From contig CAWAZS010000002.1 in NCBI GenBank assembly GCA_963786625.1, positions 1 through 64,000 of the forward strand: a DNA stretch of 64,000 nucleotides, in the 5' to 3' direction. A program made the position numbers and the translations under genes. Below are positions 61,800 through 64,000 of the stretch, one piece after another; the stretch's first letter is position 1, and each line of letters opens with the position of its first letter. Source of the DNA: CAIWHR01 sp963786625. GTDB taxonomy: Bacteria; Pseudomonadota; Gammaproteobacteria; Burkholderiales; Casimicrobiaceae. The notes under the pieces were generated by a model that worked only from the letters and a program-made list of their open reading frames with translations, was not told the DNA's origin and ran no database searches.

Positions 61800-62518
61800 C
61801 CTGCCGTCTCGCGTTGGCGTTTGCACTTTCGGCCGGGCTGGTCGCGAGCGCGCTTGCGCAGCCGATCGGGATCGGTTCGCCGTCCTGGGCCGAGCTGCCG
61901 GCCGCCGAACGGCAGTTCCTCGCGCCGCTCGCCCCCGAGTGGGACAGGATGGACGCCCAGCGCAAGCAGAAGTGGCGGGGCATCGCGCAGCGGTATCCGC
62001 ATATGCGCCCCGACGAGCAGCAACGCGTGCGGCAGCAGATGTCGACGTGGGCGCAGCTGTCGCCCGAGCAGCGGCAAGCCGCCCGCGAGCGGTACAAGAC
62101 CTTGAAGACGCTTCCGCCGGAAAAGAAGCAGGAAGTCCGGCAAAAGTGGGAGCAGTACCAGACGCTGCCCCCCGAAACCAGGCGCGAGCTCGCCACGAAG
62201 CCGCCGCCACCGGGAGCCAAGCCGGCGTCCCCGCCGGGAGTCCAGCCGGCTCCCGTACTGTCTCCGCCCCCGCGGCTGGTGCCGGGGGGGCCTCCGCCGC
62301 CCCCGGGCGCACCCCCGCCCCAGCTTGCGCCGGGCGGCGCAACGCTCCCGCTGGGGACACCGCCGCCGCGGCTCGTGCCAAGCGGACCGCCGCCACCCCC
62401 GGGCACGCCACCGCCGCGGCTCGTGCCAAGCGGACCGCCGCCACCCCCGGGCACGCCACCGCTGCAACCCGCGCCAGGCGGCGTATTGCCACCCTCGGGC
62501 GCCAACGCCACCAAGTGA
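61772..62518 (+). CDS. DUF3106 family protein with Pro-rich repeat tail
   Basis: This 248-residue exported protein carries a signal peptide (LALAFALSAGLVASALAQ) and a DUF3106 domain of about 110 residues rich in Trp/Gln/Arg (SWAELPAAERQFLAPLAPEW, then KWRGIAQRYPHMRPDEQQRV, LSPEQRQAARERY and LPPEKKQEVRQKW). A Pro-rich tail with a 16-residue tandem repeat follows from about residue 165. The start is uncertain: the TTG at 61772 overlaps the DUF3619 end by 28 nt, and a TTG at 61814 is also possible. The repeated 'LSPEQR/LPPEKK' helices suggest a periplasmic helical protein related to Spy/CpxP-like proteins, but the role is unknown. Confidence 0.75.
   Translation: MAESRGGRITCRLALAFALSAGLVASALAQPIGIGSPSWAELPAAERQFLAPLAPEWDRMDAQRKQKWRGIAQRYPHMRPDEQQRVRQQMSTWAQLSPEQRQAARERYKTLKTLPPEKKQEVRQKWEQYQTLPPETRRELATKPPPPGAKPASPPGVQPAPVLSPPPRLVPGGPPPPPGAPPPQLAPGGATLPLGTPPPRLVPSGPPPPPGTPPPRLVPSGPPPPPGTPPLQPAPGGVLPPSGANATK
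62269..62500 (+). repeat. 48-bp (16-residue) tandem repeat in the DUF3106 gene
   Basis: The unit encodes PPPRLVPSGPPPPPGT. Two copies (62365-62412 and 62413-62460) are identical or nearly so, with diverged copies before and a partial one after, about 4.5 in all. Identical neighbouring copies suggest recent slippage expansion. Confidence 0.8.
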
Positions 62519-62525
62519 GCCCCGG

Positions 62526-63119
62526 GTGACGCGCGACGCGCCCGCGGCGCCGCCGGCGTCGCCGGTGGCGACGGGCAGCAAGCGTCCCCTGGCCCGGCTC
62601 CCGCGCCGGTTTGCCTCGCTCGGCTACGAAAGCCTGGTGCTCGCGGCCATCGCGCTGCTGACGGGCTTCCTGACGGCTCCGCTCGTTTCGCGTGTCGCCC
62701 CTGGGGCAACCGCGTTCCCGGTGCCTCCGCCCGGTGGCCGAGTGCTGTCGGCCTGCGGCGTATTCGTCGTCGTGGGCGCCTATTTCGTGTGGTCATGGAC
62801 GGGCGGAAGGCGAACCCTGCCCATGAAGACGTGGCGGATGTCGCTGGTGCGCGCCGATGCGCGGCCCGTCGACGCCCGAACCGCGATCACCCGCTACCTC
62901 GCCGCGTGGCTCGGCCCGGCGGCCGCGCTCGCCGCCTATGTCGCGCTGAAGCCCGCCGGCCTGGGCGCCCACGCTGCATGGCTGCTGGCCCTCAACTTCC
63001 TCTGGGCCTTCGTCGACCCCGAGCGCCAGTTCCTGCACGACCGGATCGCGGGGACGCGGATCGTCCTGTCGGACACCGCGGTTCGCCGGGAACGAGGACC
63101 ATCGGCGCCATCCAGCTGA
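62526..63119 (+). CDS. RDD family membrane protein
   Basis: This 197-residue protein has an RDD domain: RRFASLGYESLVLAAIALLTGF near the N-terminus, three or four membrane helices, GRRTLPMKTWRMSLVRAD in the loop, and FLHDRIAGTRIVL at the end. The start is the GTG at 62526, 7 nt after the DUF3106 stop. The RDD family is of unknown function, in some cases linked to ion transport. It is the last gene of the sigma factor operon. Confidence 0.85.
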   Translation: MTRDAPAAPPASPVATGSKRPLARLPRRFASLGYESLVLAAIALLTGFLTAPLVSRVAPGATAFPVPPPGGRVLSACGVFVVVGAYFVWSWTGGRRTLPMKTWRMSLVRADARPVDARTAITRYLAAWLGPAAALAAYVALKPAGLGAHAAWLLALNFLWAFVDPERQFLHDRIAGTRIVLSDTAVRRERGPSAPSS

Positions 63120-63150
63120 CCCGATCGGCCGATGCCAAGTCTCCGGCCGG

Positions 63151-64000
63151 TCAGGCCCGCGCGAGCGCCACGCCTACGCTGATCAGTGCCATTCCCGCAA
63201 TCGCGAGCGCATCGAGCGTCTCGCCGAAGATCAGCCACGCCATCACGGCGGTCACTGCGGGAACGAGAAAGAAAAGCCTGGCGACATTCGCGGCGGCGCC
63301 GTGACGCAGCAGCCAGTAGAGGAGGCTGATCGCCCCGACCGACAGCACGACGACCGACCAGCCCAGCGCGAAGGCAAACTCCGGCGTCCAGCGCACCGGC
63401 ACGTGCTCGAACGCGAGCGCGAGCGGCAGGTAGGCGCCCGCGCACGCGGCGAACTGGATCACGGCTCCCGTGCGCAGGTCGACGTGCGAGCAGAATCGCT
63501 TCTGGTAGAGCGTGCCCACGCTGATGCCGCCGAGCGCGACCGCGGTGGCCACGAGCGCGGTGACATCGCCGGTCAGTCCGAGCTTGTGCCTGACGACCAG
63601 CCAGACTCCGGCCAGCCCCAGCAGCAGCCCCAGCCATTGCCGCGGCACGACGCGCTCGCCGAGCCACCCGCGTGCGATGGCAACCGTGACGATGGGCTGG
63701 AGCCCCACCAGCATCGCAGCCGTGCCGGCGGGCATGTCGGCGGCGAGCGCGACGAACACGCCGCCGAGATAAACGCCGTGGACCAGCCACGCCGCGACCG
63801 CGACGTGCCCGACCTGCGCGAACGTGCCCGGCCACGGAGCACGGGTCGCCAATGCGACCAGCGGTCATCAGCGCGGCGACCAGCGCGAAGCGATACAGGA
63901 GAAAGGTCAGCGGGGGCGCGTACGGGAGCCCGTACTTCGCCGCGATGAAGCCGGTGCTCCACAGCAGCACGAACAGCAGCGGGAACGCGGATTGCCTTCG
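63151..64000 (-). CDS. EamA/DMT family transporter (5' end beyond the window), frameshifted
   Basis: This membrane protein has two EamA repeats with about nine hydrophobic helices in view: FVLLWSTGFIAAKYGLPYAPP near the window edge, VHGVYLGGVFVALAADMPAGTAAMLVGLQP, and LGWSVVVLSVGAISLLYWLLRHG in the second half. The frame is open at base 64000, so the start lies outside. One +1 shift near 63855 (between RFALVAALMTA and VALATRAPWPG). It is convergent with the RDD gene, and the substrate is unknown. It is not a close copy of the EamA gene at 25308. Confidence 0.85.

Overview
The window is a gene-dense, high-GC stretch of a proteobacterial chromosome, most likely a betaproteobacterium of Burkholderiales type. 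This rests on gene content: the sigma factor-DUF3619-DUF3106-RDD operon, the erythrin-like/Fe-S protein/DUF3501 operon, a Bug-type tripartite tricarboxylate receptor, the FDH cluster with DUF3305 and DUF3306, the bamE-fur divergon, and the chromosomal pairs carA-carB, rlmE-ftsH-folP-glmM and ilvB-ilvN-ilvC. No prophage, integrase, transposase, CRISPR array, plasmid gene or rRNA was seen.

Layout. 1-85: tRNA-Ser(CGA). 291-10395 (minus): a membrane-bound, Tat-exported, cysteine-type formate dehydrogenase (alpha, beta, gamma) with a lipoprotein, a Tat-signal protein, a TorD-like chaperone, a multi-cluster ferredoxin, and DUF3305/DUF3306. 10521-14582 (plus, divergent): moaA-fdhD-mobA-moeA, supplying and sulfurating the molybdenum cofactor for that enzyme. 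14790-17098: rhodanese-ChrB fusion and ChrA (chromate efflux). 17125-24638 (minus): relA, glmM, folP, ftsH, rlmE, with yhbY and an EamA exporter divergent. 26267-29264: a TRAP-TAXI importer. 29397-34419: greA, carB, carA. 34584-39350: SDR, dapB, bamE, fur, murJ, rpsT. 39691-49574: a TPR-GGDEF protein, a nitronate monooxygenase-like enzyme, argF, a VOC protein, a Bug receptor, argG, yajQ, DUF3501 and an Fe-S protein; rubrerythrin follows. 50516-60479 (minus): aceB, a 2OG-Fe(II) oxygenase, leuA with a leucine-rich leader peptide, pssA, psd, ilvC, ilvN, ilvB. 60796-63119: sigma factor operon. The window ends inside an EamA transporter.

Three things stand out. First, a short open frame with six consecutive leucine codons (54878-54976) sits directly upstream of leuA, the signature of a leucine-sensing leader peptide. 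Second, the locus from about 1.3 to 14.6 kb (formate dehydrogenase and cofactor genes) carries roughly forty single-base frameshifts, nearly all +1, while the other 49 kb carries about a dozen. The frames between shifts keep their catalytic motifs, so consensus errors are the simplest reading, but the concentration on one functional unit deserves a check. Third, the FDH locus holds an old tandem duplication of the torD 3' end and the Tat-peptide gene 5' end that creates a chimeric gene, and the intergenic regions hold two palindromic repeat families, one of which lies exactly behind the stop codons of leuA and ilvC.

In this list, genes whose frame is broken are given one span from the inferred start to the inferred stop. 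For most of them the span length modulo 3 agrees with the number of +1 shifts found. 'CDS' is used when the product can be reconstructed and 'pseudogene' when it cannot.
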